NCBI GenBank assembly: GCA_022579005.1
Contig: MU401853.1
Location: 1 to 21,901, forward strand
DNA: 21,901 bases
Source of the DNA: Poronia punctata
Lineage: Eukaryota; Ascomycota; Sordariomycetes; Xylariales; Xylariaceae
Direction of reading: 5' to 3'
Shown one piece after another: positions 21,826 to 21,901 of this stretch (its first letter is position 1; every line of letters starts with the position of its first letter). The position numbers and the translations under genes are program-made. The notes under the pieces are model-generated. The model had not been told where the DNA came from, did no database searches, and saw only the letters and a program-made list of their open reading frames with translations.

Positions 21826-21901
21826 TAAAAATATAAAAATATAAAAATATAAAAATATAAAAATATAAAAATATAAAAATATAAAAATATAAAAATATAA
21901 A
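21826..21901. repeat. 8-bp microsatellite (TAAAAATA)n, about 9.5 units, open at window end
   Basis: A perfect repeat with period 8 from 21826 to the last base, with no interruption. Its true length is unknown because it runs off the window. Perfect units next to heavily mutated DNA suggest recent slippage growth. It is not a TTAGGG-type telomere. Confidence 0.95.

Noticed and set aside
1..21901. AT-rich organelle, apicomplexan or slime-mould DNA
   Set aside because: Those genomes keep long open frames despite low GC. Here no frame exceeds 72 codons, and the window is explained by LTR elements with CA/TG to TA decay.
21826..21901. Telomeric repeat
   Set aside because: The unit TAAAAATA has no G cluster and does not resemble TTAGGG-type fungal telomeres.

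Overview
This window is extremely AT-rich and has lost nearly all coding capacity. The only open frame of any size is 72 codons. TGA and TCA are almost absent, and paired repeat copies differ mainly by TG to TA and CA to TA changes. That is the signature of repeat-induced point mutation (RIP), so the likely source is an AT-rich, transposon-filled, heterochromatin-like block of a filamentous ascomycete (Pezizomycotina). No intact host gene, tRNA, rRNA or CRISPR array was found.

Layout. (1) 1-4335, minus strand: a Ty1/copia-type LTR retrotransposon cut by the window start. Its 389-bp 5' LTR is at 3947-4335, and its body runs leftward through gag/protease into integrase and the first part of reverse transcriptase. 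(2) 4336 to about 8880: a T-rich block with more G than C on the plus strand, which I could not assign. (3) About 8940-14766, minus strand: a decayed Ty3/gypsy element. RT is near 13000, integrase near 11000-11140 and a chromodomain-like tail near 10360-10420. (4) 14767-21018, plus strand: a second, full-length copy of the same copia family. It has two LTRs (386 and 388 bp), an ATATA target duplication, and recognisable integrase, RT and RNase H remnants. It is inserted inside the gypsy element. (5) 21019 to about 21780: the rest of the gypsy element, a gag-like coiled-coil remnant on the minus strand. (6) 21826-21901: an 8-bp microsatellite running off the window.

Order of events. The gypsy element came first. 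A copia copy then split it, and a second copia copy landed nearby in the opposite orientation, giving arms of about 4.3 kb around a 10.4-kb centre. All were mutated by RIP, but unevenly: the left copia copy, above all its LTR, is clearly less damaged than the right one. The pol remnants were identified by reading stop codons and K/N/Y/I residues as RIP products and matching residue order to the Ty1/copia and Ty3/gypsy families. I had no alignment tool, so sub-domain limits are approximate.
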